Source: Larix sibirica (Eukaryota; Streptophyta; Pinopsida; Pinales; Pinaceae). Taken from it: 17,478 nucleotides of DNA. Positions within the stretch are counted from its first letter, which is position 1. Every line of letters starts with the position of its first letter. Position numbers and translations under genes: made by a program. Below, in pieces: positions 1-8,923 of the stretch. The stretch covers positions 85,028 through 102,505 of the forward strand of contig NWUY0300005865.1 in NCBI GenBank assembly GCA_004151065.3, read 5' to 3'. The notes under the pieces were generated by a model. It saw only the letters and a list, made by a program, of their open reading frames with translations, did not search any database and was not told the DNA's origin.

Positions 1-297
1 CTAACATTCGATGAATATCCTCCATGTGAGGACAAAGGTGAGTAGAATGATACCCTTGGAAAAATTTTCAAGGGTATTTGTTTTTTTGGTTCTCCTGATA
101 TCACTTTAGGTGCATCTCCCATCCCAAAATTAGCATTGGGCTTCTTCATCTATTTCTTCTTTTTTCCTTTTGGGTCCAAATTTTAAACTATAAGTACTAT
201 TATCACTCCAGATTCTCCTGGGTTGTTGTTGGCTTACTAACTGATCTAGAGGTTTTCCAATGTAGACNTTAGATCTGCTGTGATTTAGAATTTCACA
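1..297. other. Unassigned segment with open but unrecognised frames
   Basis: No family is recognised. On the plus strand, frame 1 reads from base 1 to a stop at about 184 with a single TAG at 43-45, beginning LTFDEYPPCEDKGE. On the minus strand a frame stays open from 339 to 130 across the single N at 268. Both look partly protein-like and cannot both be real, so either may be a decayed fragment cut by the window edge. A 9-bp perfect inverted repeat (50-58 with 70-78) lies inside. The N at 268 may be a contig join. Confidence 0.2.
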
Positions 298-680
298 CTT
301 AACCCCATGAACTAATTCTAAGTTGTGTTTTGGATTCACATCTAGCTTGTATGGACCAACTTTATTTTATTGTGTATAAATGTTATCAATCTTTCTCATA
401 TAGTGCATCATACTAAGTTAGTTTACTTTTTGTATACCCGTGGAACCTAAGCATAAAGTTCTTATAAATAAGAGATTCCCTTCAAGGATGGAGCATTGTT
501 TCTATAAAATGGAACATAATTTAAAGTACTATTTGCATATTTCTTTCAGTAACGGTTTATAATTTATTTTTTATTTTTTATATTTACATAAAGTTTTCTT
601 TCATCCATATGTAGGTATTTGAGTTTTCTCTTGATGTCACTTTCATCTTTAGACAAGAATTGTATACTCTTTGGTTATCA
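298..680 (+). repeat. Direct repeat, copy 1 (about 383 bp)
   Basis: This block is repeated in the same orientation at 3393-3774, about 3.09 kb away, with roughly 85% identity by eye. Shared landmarks include CTTAACCCCATGAA at the left end, TTGTGTTTTGGATTCACATC, TCTCATATAGTGCATCATAC and, at the right end, CTCTTTGGTTATCA. Similarity stops abruptly at both ends of both copies. No reading frame survives in both copies, so it is not obviously coding. It could be a dispersed repeat present twice, a segmental duplication, or the ends of an old unrecognised element. The outer ends are not a clean TG...CA pair, which argues against simple LTRs. Confidence 0.85.
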
Positions 681-916
681 ACCCTTGGAAGGGGAGCATT
701 GGAAAGCTTAAAATGTGGCAATGAGAGGGGGGAGGGGTTATGATCTCCTTTTTCCTCCTCCTCATTTGTTCTTGGAGGAGATGGTGGTTTTGGAAGCTGA
801 GGGTAGGATTCTCTTGTGAAATGGTTCCATGACTTGGTATCGCTGAGTGAGGGTTCAGGGGTTCCTATTTTTATGACTGGGAGGTTGGTTGAGAGGAGAG
901 TAGTCCCCCCACACAT
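584..916 (-). other. Proline-rich open frame of 110 codons, unrecognised
   Basis: An ATG-to-stop frame on the minus strand. The N-terminal part is rich in Pro, Ser and Glu (PKPPSPPRTNEEEEKGD). The last third overlaps direct repeat copy 1 (584-680), where the second copy of the repeat does not keep the frame. No domain is recognised and no upstream exon or promoter is evident. It may be chance or a remnant of a repeat-borne gene. Confidence 0.15.
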
Positions 917-3392
917 GTTTTTTTGAGTTGGTGGTGGAGGTGGTCATCTTTCTTGCTTCTAAAGTACATCTATAAGTCCAAAATGGTAGTTCGGGTATGT
1001 TTTCTTCCTTATCATACTGGTTCTGGACTTCGTTTCATGTTTTACATGAATTTTTTTTATTGTTATAGATAATATTTGTATCTCAAAAAGATGAATTCGT
1101 AAATTCTATTGTATATTATGATGATAAATATTATTTACAATTGTTGTCACATTCATGGTTAATTTAGCGGTGCAAAATTCAAAACTTGATGTATAATTCT
1201 CGTAAAAACAGTTTACTCCCACATAGGTGAGGTTGGTCCATACATTTTTGTATCAGAGTACATGATCTAATTTGTTGGGCTAATGAGCATTCCTAGTTAC
1301 TATTAAACCATAACTATAAAAGCTACCGAATGTGCTCCACTAAGTGAATTATGTTGAGTTATATTGGATCTCTTGTACAGTCTCAAAGACCCTCTACGAA
1401 TTCCCAATTTCCACCTTGGGTAAGTCTTGCATTCCTAGATCAGTGAGTGCAGGCTCTTGGTTTGTCTAGGAAAATTGTAGGAAGCCCTAAGAAATTCAAT
1501 GCATAGAAGGGTACTTCTTACATGGTCTTCCAAGGAGCATTGATTTGTAAGTTTTGAACTTCGTTTTTTTGTCCATCAATATTGTGCTTTGTTTAGTTTC
1601 CATGGCTAATAGAGAAAATGAAAATGATGAATTGCAGGAGCCTCTCCAGTCAATAAGGAAATAAAAGAGTTAGCAGTGGAATTTCTCATAAAAGTAATTA
1701 AGTAAAACCCCAATGATCCAAAATCCCAATGCATGGATTGGAATGAGTTTATTTGTTTGGTTTTTATGTTGAAAATAAGACCCAATAGTACAAAAATGAT
1801 TCATGGGAGCATTCCAGTACCTCATTCTCTATTTTATTTTGACAGAAGTCAAGAGATTTGTTTGATTACCGAGAACGAGAAAGAGGGTATAAATGCCAAG
1901 GTATCCGAGAACAAGACTAAGGAGGAGGGTACGATTTGGTCCTGAAAACCCTATAATGCCTATGTGCAATTATGCAATTCCTACCGGATTTTTACCATGG
2001 CGGAACCTAGTTTCCTTCTATAATTTTATTATTCGTTGATTTTCCTTGGATTTAAATGACAAGTTTGATACATATTCAAGTCTTCATTTCTTTTTTCTTT
2101 TTTTAAAGTGTGTTCCAAACCTCCACTTACGCTTTTTGGTCGAAATTGTAGGTTAGACATTATTCAAGTAAAATTACTTCCATATTTGTTGGAATTCAAA
2201 AAGTTTCATGTTTCTTTTCATAATAGCAAAAAATCATGAAGTTTTGTGTTTTGTGCTCTTAATGTCTGAAAATCTTAAAATTTTGAGTTATAATTGGATG
2301 TTTGTGGAAAATTTATGAGACTATTGCTTGAATTTAATTGGAAATTTTTATAACAGGGCAAGTCTTGATGAATATTTACAATTTGCAATCTATGATGATA
2401 AAATTAGGTAGAAGTTGGCGTAATCCATCAAAATTGAAGGGTGTGAAGGGAAGGTCATCATAGTTAGGAGGCACAAAATGATATTTATTGACATTAACAA
2501 AGCTTACGATATAAAATATGTATAGTACGAGAGATTGAAGTAAAGGTTTTGAAATCTTTTTGGATCGACAATGTTTTGACGAGATTTTGACATTTATGGG
2601 GGGGTTTGAGGAATATTTTTACAATCCATTCCTCTTTGAAGGAGTTATCTGTTTATTTTTGTTCTGGAAAAAGGTAGAGGTCCAAATTGGTATAATTGGG
2701 TCATCTAAGGAGTGTTTCCCTCTTAATCATAGGGTTTTTAGAGGAACACTTCAAAGCTCAGAGGTATTATGATCGTTTCAGATAATAATTAATGTCAAAA
2801 CTCTATCATGTTCAAATACATTTTCACAAATATTGTAGTGTAATGTCTCAACATCCAGAATTTCCAACACATATTAATGAATGCAATGTCTCAACATCCA
2901 CCTGACTTTTATTTTGATTTTCACAAGCTTTGGTCTCTAGAAAGGAGATTGAAGTGAAAAATTTAGGAGCAACGTTTTGGAGAACATTTGGTTTGAGTAG
3001 TTGGAGAAAAAGCTTGATTCTTTTTGTAAAACCCTTTGGTTGAAAAATCTATAAAACAAAGTGTAGAGTATGCAGTAGCGTGTGAAAATATGGAAGTTTT
3101 CATATTGGAAAATGTTTATATGTTGGAAATTGACTTTCATAAAAGTTTGTTGTGTAATTCCAATATCCTCATGTTATCATCGGTGTTTTCAATGTTCTCG
3201 TGCTAAATGTATATAATGTTTCCCCTGCGCAAAAACAAATGATGGCTATTGACCACATGACTAGCATATCATATTTTTTAAAAATAAAATAGAATATGCA
3301 ATTATACAAATGTCCAACATGATGCTTGTAGATCTTTGCAAGGTTAGAAGTTCTCATTATAATATATTGCACGAAACGTTTTGGTATATGAT
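917..3392. other. AT-rich stretch, no gene recognised
   Basis: Only short frames (70 codons or fewer) without family resemblance occur here. Minor items are a degenerate tRNA-Met primer-site look-alike at 1248-1259, a short segment at 2478-2510 reading MIFIDINKAYD that faintly resembles a LINE RT motif, and a 16-bp direct repeat AATGTCTCAACATCCA at 2842-2857 and 2885-2900. None is strong enough to name an element. Confidence 0.6.
2842..2900 (+). repeat. Short direct repeat, 16 bp x 2
   Basis: AATGTCTCAACATCCA occurs at 2842-2857 and again at 2885-2900, 43 bp apart. No transposon structure is visible between the two copies. It may be a remnant of a small duplication. Confidence 0.7.
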
Positions 3393-3774
3393 CTTAACCC
3401 CATGAAATACTTCTATGTTGTGTTTTGGATTCACATCCAACTTGTATGGACCGACTTTATTTTATGGTGTATAAATGTTGTCATCCTTTCTCATATAGTG
3501 CATCATACTAAGTTAGTTTAGTTTTTGTACACCTATAGAAGATGAACGTACAATTCTTAGAAATAAGAGATGCCCTTAAAGGATGGAGCATTGTTTCTTT
3601 AAAATGGAACACCATTTAAAGTACTATTTGCGACTTTCTTTATGTAAGGGTTTAGAATTTTATTTTTTATATTTTATATATACATAATTTTTTTTCTCGT
3701 GCGTATGTAGGTATGCGTTTTCTCTTGATGTAATTTTCATCTCTAGACAAGAATTGGATACTCTTTGGTTATCA
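3393..3774 (+). repeat. Direct repeat, copy 2 (about 382 bp)
   Basis: Second copy of the block at 298-680, same orientation, with scattered substitutions and a few short indels. It ends at GGTTATCA exactly as copy 1 does. The sequences to the left (ending GGTATATGAT) and right (starting GCTTTGTAG) do not match the flanks of copy 1. The 2.7 kb between the copies shows no recognisable retroelement protein. Confidence 0.85.
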
Positions 3775-3783
3775 GCTTTGTAG

Positions 3784-4152
3784 TTGATGGAAGACTATTT
3801 TTTGCTTTTGCCAGAATCAATGTATTCAAATATGTTTGTGGTGTGTATTCTATTTGATTTCTTCCCTTGGAAGTTGAAGTTTGAAAATATAGTGATTGCT
3901 AACAATATTATCATTTTGGTCTTCTTTGATAATGCAAATGAAAATACTACTCACTATAGCTTGCAAATATATTATAGATACCATGTTTACAATAATAAAG
4001 ACAATTCATTCACTTTAGGAAAACATGCCACAATTTGTACCTTCCAAGAAGAGAGATGTCACAAGTGTTTCCTACTAAATGGTGAATGCAAGAGAGTAAC
4101 CCTAGGAAAAATAAATGAATTTCAGTCCACACTAGAAGGACTCCTGGTATAG
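3784..4152 (+). other. Unrecognised 122-codon open frame
   Basis: This is the longest ATG-to-stop frame in the first 5 kb and starts 9 bp after direct repeat copy 2. The N-terminal half is hydrophobic (for example MFVVCILFDFFPW). The C-terminal third is more polar and has three closely spaced Cys (HATICTFQEERCHKC) followed by LNGECKRVTLGK. I do not recognise a family. Nothing upstream looks like a promoter, and the equivalent position after repeat copy 1 is not related. It could be one exon of a decayed gene or a chance frame. Confidence 0.25.
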
Positions 4153-5536
4153 TTAAAGCTATTGTCAATTCAAAAGTACTATAAGCCATTAGTGTTTACC
4201 CTTATAGTTACCATGATTCATACATTTTAATCTTCTTGTAATTCTCACAGTTATCCCATGATTGGTAATTCCACTTGCAAGCATGGAAATTGTTTTCATG
4301 GAAATACCCCTAGATTTATTTGGTAAATATTCTTGCCTATAATATTGTCTATGTCGGGCCTTGTGGGGATTGCTTACTGTATTGGATAAGGTGCATACTT
4401 CCTCGAATATTTTGTCCTTTTACTTGAATATTTTGTCCTTTTCTCTTGGAAACTAATTGTGAGTCTAATGAAAGCATGGAGTTGATTGTATTACTACTTC
4501 ATGACATTGGATACTACATATCTATTTTGTATTATCTTGAGAGTATGTTTTAAGGAATTTTCTGAAGCATATAATTTAAGTATTGGCTAGGCATTTATTA
4601 AGCAACCAACGTGTAAGGAAGTATGCAGTAACTAGTTTCTAGATTTTAGTAAATTATAAATCAATTTCAAAGCATACATGTATGGACATATAGCTCTCAA
4701 CATATCTATTGATAACTTCTTATTCAATCTTTTCATTATTCTTTTCTACTCGTTCCTTGGGAAAGTTTGACATATACTTGTATTTGGAAATCAATGAGAA
4801 TGATGCTATTCCCTACCAACATGCACTATTATGACAAGTTGCTTTCGATACGTTCCTTGTGAATGTGCATGTACAAGGTTTTGGAAAAAGAGTCAAAGGA
4901 ACATTGATACTCTAAATCTTGTCATTATGGCTTTACTTTGATTTTATAGGTATTTTACAATAACAACTTAGAATGTTATTTTAAAGAACCTAAAAGATGA
5001 ATTCCCCTGGAAATAGACTGCGGTGGCTATTAGTTTTAACAAATACCACCATAGAGGGGAAAAATAGCACTGATGGTAGTCCAAAAAAAAAGGAACTTCA
5101 AAAGTGAAAAAATATCTTGCAACTCAATTTCAGAAGTATGCATCCATGGTCATCCATTTGGAATTCAACAATACTAGGTTTATCCCTAAATCAAAATGAA
5201 GGACATGTGAGTCTTAGAAAAATAAAAAAATCATAGCCACAACTGGACTCTTCACTTAGTCAAAACACCCTTGAGGGTTACCTTAGACCTATCATGTGGA
5301 TCAATTATATTATACTAATCACTATTTTATCTAACTCAAATATCATTCATAGCCTCGAAAGATATCCAAAAGAGCCCATAGAGGTATGGGAACACAATCC
5401 CAAGAAGGTTTCAAACCTTGAATATTCTAACTCGATTGGATATCTACCAAGTTATCCAATTTGTTTTCAAAATTAGGGAGCCCTAGATGGTAAAAGGACT
5501 TTGATGTTCCTTTCCTATCCTCTCATTATATCAACA
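4153..5536. other. AT-rich stretch, no gene recognised
   Basis: No domain or retroelement motif is recognisable on either strand. A 21-bp-period duplication of GAATATTTTGTCCTTTT lies at 4405-4442. A 60-codon frame at 5294-5476 (MWINYIILITIL...) has a hydrophobic start but no recognisable relatives, and is probably chance. Confidence 0.6.
4405..4442 (+). repeat. Two-unit tandem repeat (21-bp period)
   Basis: GAATATTTTGTCCTTTT is present at 4405-4421 and 4426-4442. Only two units are visible. Confidence 0.7.
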
Positions 5537-6072
5537 TTTTTTTTTAACATAAACGGTTGATCAGCTTTTATATAAAACGTGAGACAAAGTTTACAAATAA
5601 GTTGCAGAGGGGCTGCTCACTTAAAAATTGAGCCAAGCCTGCAAACTGAAGTTCTTCTCTTCGATACTGCTTAAGGAAAAGTGCGATGCTATTGAGCTTA
5701 AAGCTCATTACAAACTTGAAAAAAATAAAATCTACACATCTGGAATGATAAGTTTCAAAGGACTTAACAAAAAACTAAAGAACATCAAAAATCAGCCTGT
5801 GAATCAGAGTTACAAGTGTTTTCCGTTGTCTTCTGCAGCGCTGTTGGTGAGGTGTTTGTTCATTTCTTCTAGCATTACAGCCACCTTCTTTGCTGTATCA
5901 TGAACTGACAGTATCCTAGCATCCAATTTTTCCAGCTTCGCTTTCACTAGAACCGTTACCTGCCCAGTAATCTTTGCCTTAAGACTGCGAACTTCCACAT
6001 TTGTAGTGTTCACCAGAGCGAAGAGGTGAACGAAGGATTTCTTCAATTCAAATTCTCATTGCTAACAGTGCG
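5537..6072 (-). mobile_element. 3' end of a LINE-like poly(A) retroposon
   Basis: Read on the minus strand, a short coding tail is followed by about 270 bp of non-coding sequence and a terminal A-run (T-run on plus at 5537-5545). Just before the tail the minus strand reads AAAAGCTGATCAACCGTTTA, a layout like the end of the second LINE in this window (12997 onward): both finish with a TTTTATA-type stretch, a short spacer and poly(A). The internal end coincides with the N at 6073, so its true 5' limit is unknown. No RT or RNase H is present. The assignment rests on the poly(A) end and the 3' resemblance, so LINE is likely but not proven. Confidence 0.5.
5810..6046 (-). CDS. C-terminal coiled-coil-like peptide of a retroposon (partial)
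   Basis: A 78-codon frame on the minus strand, charged and alpha-helix-like, with hydrophobic residues spaced in heptads (VRSLKAKITGQ, KLEKLDARILSV, AVMLEEMNKHL) and a polar acidic end (SAAEDNGKHL). Codon choice and GC content look less degraded than in neighbouring elements, suggesting a younger insertion. The ATG used may be internal, because coding could continue upstream of 6046 to the N at 6073. It probably forms the C terminus of a longer ORF. I do not know its function. A coiled-coil role in RNP assembly is inference. Confidence 0.4.
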   Translation of the reverse strand: MKKSFVHLFALVNTTNVEVRSLKAKITGQVTVLVKAKLEKLDARILSVHDTAKKVAVMLEEMNKHLTNSAAEDNGKHL

Positions 6073-6830
6073 NTATGTACAAATTCCAATAAATCCCCTC
6101 AACTCTGTCACATTTTTGGGAGTTGTCCAATCAAGGATGGCTTGGATTTTTTCCATATCAACCTTAACTCCATATTTCCCAATCACTTGACCAATATATA
6201 ACATCTCATTCATTCCAAACTCACATTTGGATAGCTTTGCATACAATGATTGTTTTTCCAAAATACTCAGGACAACCTCCAATTTATGCAAATGTTCCTC
6301 CTGTATCTTTCTATAAATCAAAATGTCATCAAAAAATACTAACACAAAATTACGTAACTGCTTACTAAAAATTATGTTCATGCAAGATTGGAATGTAGCA
6401 GGTGCATTAGTCAATCGAAAGGGCATGACTAAGAAATAAAAATGACCATAATGAAAATGGAATGTTTTCTTCTACACATCTTCTTCCCTCATTTGAATAT
6501 GATGATATCTAGAGCAGAGATAATATTGGAGAAGAAATTGGCCCCATGCAACTCATCCATTAACTCATCCATGTGGGGAATGGGGTACCGATTATTGATA
6601 GTCCTCTTGTTCAAGGCCATGTAGTTTATGCACATTCTCATTTCTCCATCCTTCTTCTTCACTAGGACCACTGAAGATGCAAATGGACTTGAACTTGGCC
6701 TAATGAGTCCCAACTCAAGAAGTTCTTTTATGGCCCTTTCGATTTCATCTTTGAACCTCTTGGGGTGTCCATATGGATGGTTGATGATGGTTTGAGTTCA
6801 CATCTCTAATTCTATAGTGTGCTCAAATCC
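6073..6830 (-). pseudogene. pol: Ty3/gypsy reverse transcriptase, frameshifted and truncated
   Basis: The frame reads from the pre-RT linker (RFKDEIERAIKELLELGLI) into RPSSSPFASSVVLVKKKDG, NKRTINNRYPIP and MDELMDELHGA (to about 6528). A one-base loss near 6522 then shifts the frame, and the RT continues as SRYHHIQMREEDV, MPFRLTNAPATFQSCMN, VFFDDILIY (the catalytic YxDD-box equivalent), LSKCEFG and KNVTELRGFIGICT. Compared with the family motif IDL.S.YH, the missing base falls in the GAT codon of the first catalytic Asp (motif A). There is also a stop after REEDV. The palm ends at the N at 6073, where RNase H should follow. Confidence 0.9.
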
Positions 6831-7130
6831 TCTGTCTGGTGACCTACCAAGAGGAATATCTCCAAAGAGCTTCTCATGTTTCTACAACAATTTTCTTATG
6901 TCTTTCAGATACTAAGAGGTGTCTACTGTAGGCTTCTTAGTTGTGACTAAGCATTCTACTTCCCATTCTTTATATCCATGTCTTAGAAGAAATCTCATAG
7001 TGTGAGTTGAAACCACATTGTTGCGATAAGTTTTCATACCCCTTAAGGTCACTTGCTTCCCATCAGGCCTCTTAAGGCTCATTTACGGAACCCTGTAGTT
7101 CATGGTATGTTATCCAATGGAGAAAAACCA
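6831..7130 (-). pseudogene. pol: Ty3/gypsy PR-RT linker region
   Basis: This connects protease and RT in the same frame and contains family-typical text: LRGMKTYRNNVVSTHTM, EWEVECLVTTKK, KHEKLFGDIPLG and DRGFEHTIELE just upstream of the RT. Several in-frame stops interrupt it, including one before YLKDI, one before KHEKL and one after ELEM. The stops fit the general decay of this copy. Confidence 0.75.
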
Positions 7131-7420
7131 TTATAGTCCCAAGACTAAGTTTGTATCAGTGACATACACCACATAAAAAATATTTGTCATCATATAGTTA
7201 CCTATGGTGAGCTGAAGTTTAGGAATCCACTTACAACAATCCATAGAATTGTTACTTGGGCTGATCACAATGAATCCATCAATTTTTTTAGTAGGCAGGT
7301 TCCTTATATGCACCAGTGCAACATCGATAAAGTTATGAGTGGATCCTCCATCAACCAAAATTGTTACTCTTTGACCTTGCACCACTCCTTTGAATCTGAG
7401 GGTGTGAAATCGAGGAACTC
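7131..7420 (-). pseudogene. pol: Ty3/gypsy aspartic protease (retropepsin) remnant
   Basis: The frame contains VTILVDGGSTHNFID, the retropepsin active-site region with the catalytic Asp in DGGS (many gypsy proteases have DSGS or DTGA), then the flap-side text LPTKKIDGF and the C-terminal motif TDTNLVLGL, which corresponds to the ADTNVVLG-type end of the domain. It would cut Gag-Pol as a dimer. It is in the same frame as the first part of the RT but not as gag. The frame closes with a TAA straight after VLGL. Confidence 0.8.
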
Positions 7421-7554
7421 TACTAGATAGTACAACAATGACACTCTTACTGACTCAGGTTGGGACTGCTCCTATGATGTTGTCTCGTACCCATACTCTC
7501 GTACCGGTTCCTGCTCCTCACAATATTTATCCTCCTCGCTATCAGAGAAGAATT

Positions 7555-8874
7555 CTATGTAGTAGGATTCCCTTTTTCACACTTGTGGCATTGAACCCAA
7601 GGATCTTGGCATGTGACACAAAGCTTCTTCCTCCTTAGCTCATATTGGATATTGCTATCCTTCTTTTTTTTTCTCGTCGAATCATTTTGGAAAGGTTTCT
7701 TATCCTTGAACTTGGTCGGAAAGTTTGTTTTTGGAGGAAAATTGGTTTGTGGAATTGAATCCTGAATATCATGAGTACGACTAATGGAATCCCGTGGTGT
7801 GGTGGGTCTATAATCCTTCACCAATCCTCTGAATGGCTCTGCTAATATTTCTGTAAACAATAGTACTAAATGAGCCTCAGAGATGTATGTGACCATAACT
7901 ACATTCCTTTGAAAATATGAAATGTAGGCCTTCGATGTTCTTGTCTGCTTCAACTGGGATAGCTCTCTAAATGGCATCTCTAGATATTTTCTATCAAATC
8001 TACCTATGATCCTCCTTGTAAAATATTGATATGTTGTGATATTGGCATGACCCAAGGTCCTCATACCATGGTACCACCATTCATTTGCTTCTCCTTTCAA
8101 ATGTAAGGTATCCATTTTAATGGAATCTACTTCTGCCATAGGATTTAGATAGAAGTATGTGTCAAGATTTTGTATCCATGATCTGGAAAATCATTTGGAA
8201 GACCCATTGAAACTTGGAAGAGTAACCTTTCCAAGGGTGTGTTGCAACTCAAAATTTTGAACATGCATTATGTTGAATCCTTTTGGTGTACTTCAATATT
8301 TGAAGTTCCAATACCCATATAAATGCATGTCTTTCTTGAATTCAACACTCATAACTCTATACTCCTCAAAATAAGCTTCCAAGGAATCATCTTGTTCATT
8401 CTCCATTATTTCTCCCACTATATCTGGATCTAGGAATTTAATCATTGTGGGTCTAGGAGGATATTTATACTCATGAGAGTGGTTGTGTGGACAATTACAT
8501 TATACATGCACTTATCCATGAGGTTTCAAGGTGTTTTTGTCTCCATCATGAGAACCACTGCTACTGCCTTCACCATTTTTTATTCTGAAGGCATAAGCTG
8601 CCAATTTGCCCATAAAATCCCTTGTCTCCTCTTGAATTTTCCAAGCATCCTCTTGTTCCTTGGCCAAACTATATAAGGTTTCTAGAAGGCCTCTCATGAA
8701 CAATTCCTCCTTCTCCTTAGTAGTGACTTTACTCAAAACAATCTCCATACTCTTCTTTGTTCTTGGTTCTTCTTGAATTACACCTTCAACATAATTCAGT
8801 TCATTTTCCAACCAAATAGATTCTCTACTTTTATGTCTACTAGAGGTGATATTTAGCAGATCTCGCTGACTCAT
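7555..8874 (-). pseudogene. gag: Ty3/gypsy gag, with several in-frame stops
   Basis: Gag starts 36 bp after the primer-binding site at MSQRDLLNITSSRHKSR and stays in one minus-strand frame to 7555. The first block (8874-8512) is rich in Glu and Lys. The capsid-like core follows: LPSFNGSSK, SWIQNLDTYFYLNPM, LHLKGEANEWWYHGM, FDRKYLEMPFRELSQLKQT and TEILAEPFRGLVKDYRP. A basic linker and a degenerate knuckle region follow (LRRKKLCVTCQDPWVQCHKC). In-frame stops occur after KPHG (8512-8514), shortly after that, after WNFKY and after NGSSK. The core is the retrotransposon Gag domain that packages genomic RNA. The last part beyond 7555 (FFSDSEEDKYCEEQEP) continues in a shifted frame. Confidence 0.9.
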
Positions 8875-8910
8875 TTATTTTCTTCAGATCCCATAATTGC
8901 AGAGGACCAT

Positions 8911-8922
8911 GCTCTGATACCA
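8911..8922 (-). other. Primer-binding site for initiator tRNA-Met
   Basis: The minus strand reads TGGTATCAGAGC, complementary to the 3' end of plant initiator tRNA-Met, one base inside the LTR end at 8924. This is where minus-strand cDNA synthesis would start. It fixes the 5' LTR boundary and the orientation of the gypsy element. Confidence 0.92.
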
Positions 8923-8923
8923 T

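Noticed and set aside
50-90. Inverted repeat (ATACCCTTG / CAAGGGTAT) followed by a T-run, like a bacterial terminator
   Set aside because: The window is plant nuclear DNA, where this signal has no such meaning. A 9-bp stem can arise by chance.
1248-1259. TTGTATCAGAGT resembling the tRNA-Met primer-binding site
   Set aside because: Only 10 of 12 bases match, there is no LTR end next to it, and no gag follows.
2478-2510. MIFIDINKAYD resembling a LINE RT motif
   Set aside because: The match is about eleven residues long with no supporting RT text before or after.
298-3774. Direct repeats as a simple LTR pair
   Set aside because: The ends are not TG...CA, no primer-binding site or polypurine tract was seen next to them, and the interior has no retroelement protein. 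Kept only as a repeat.
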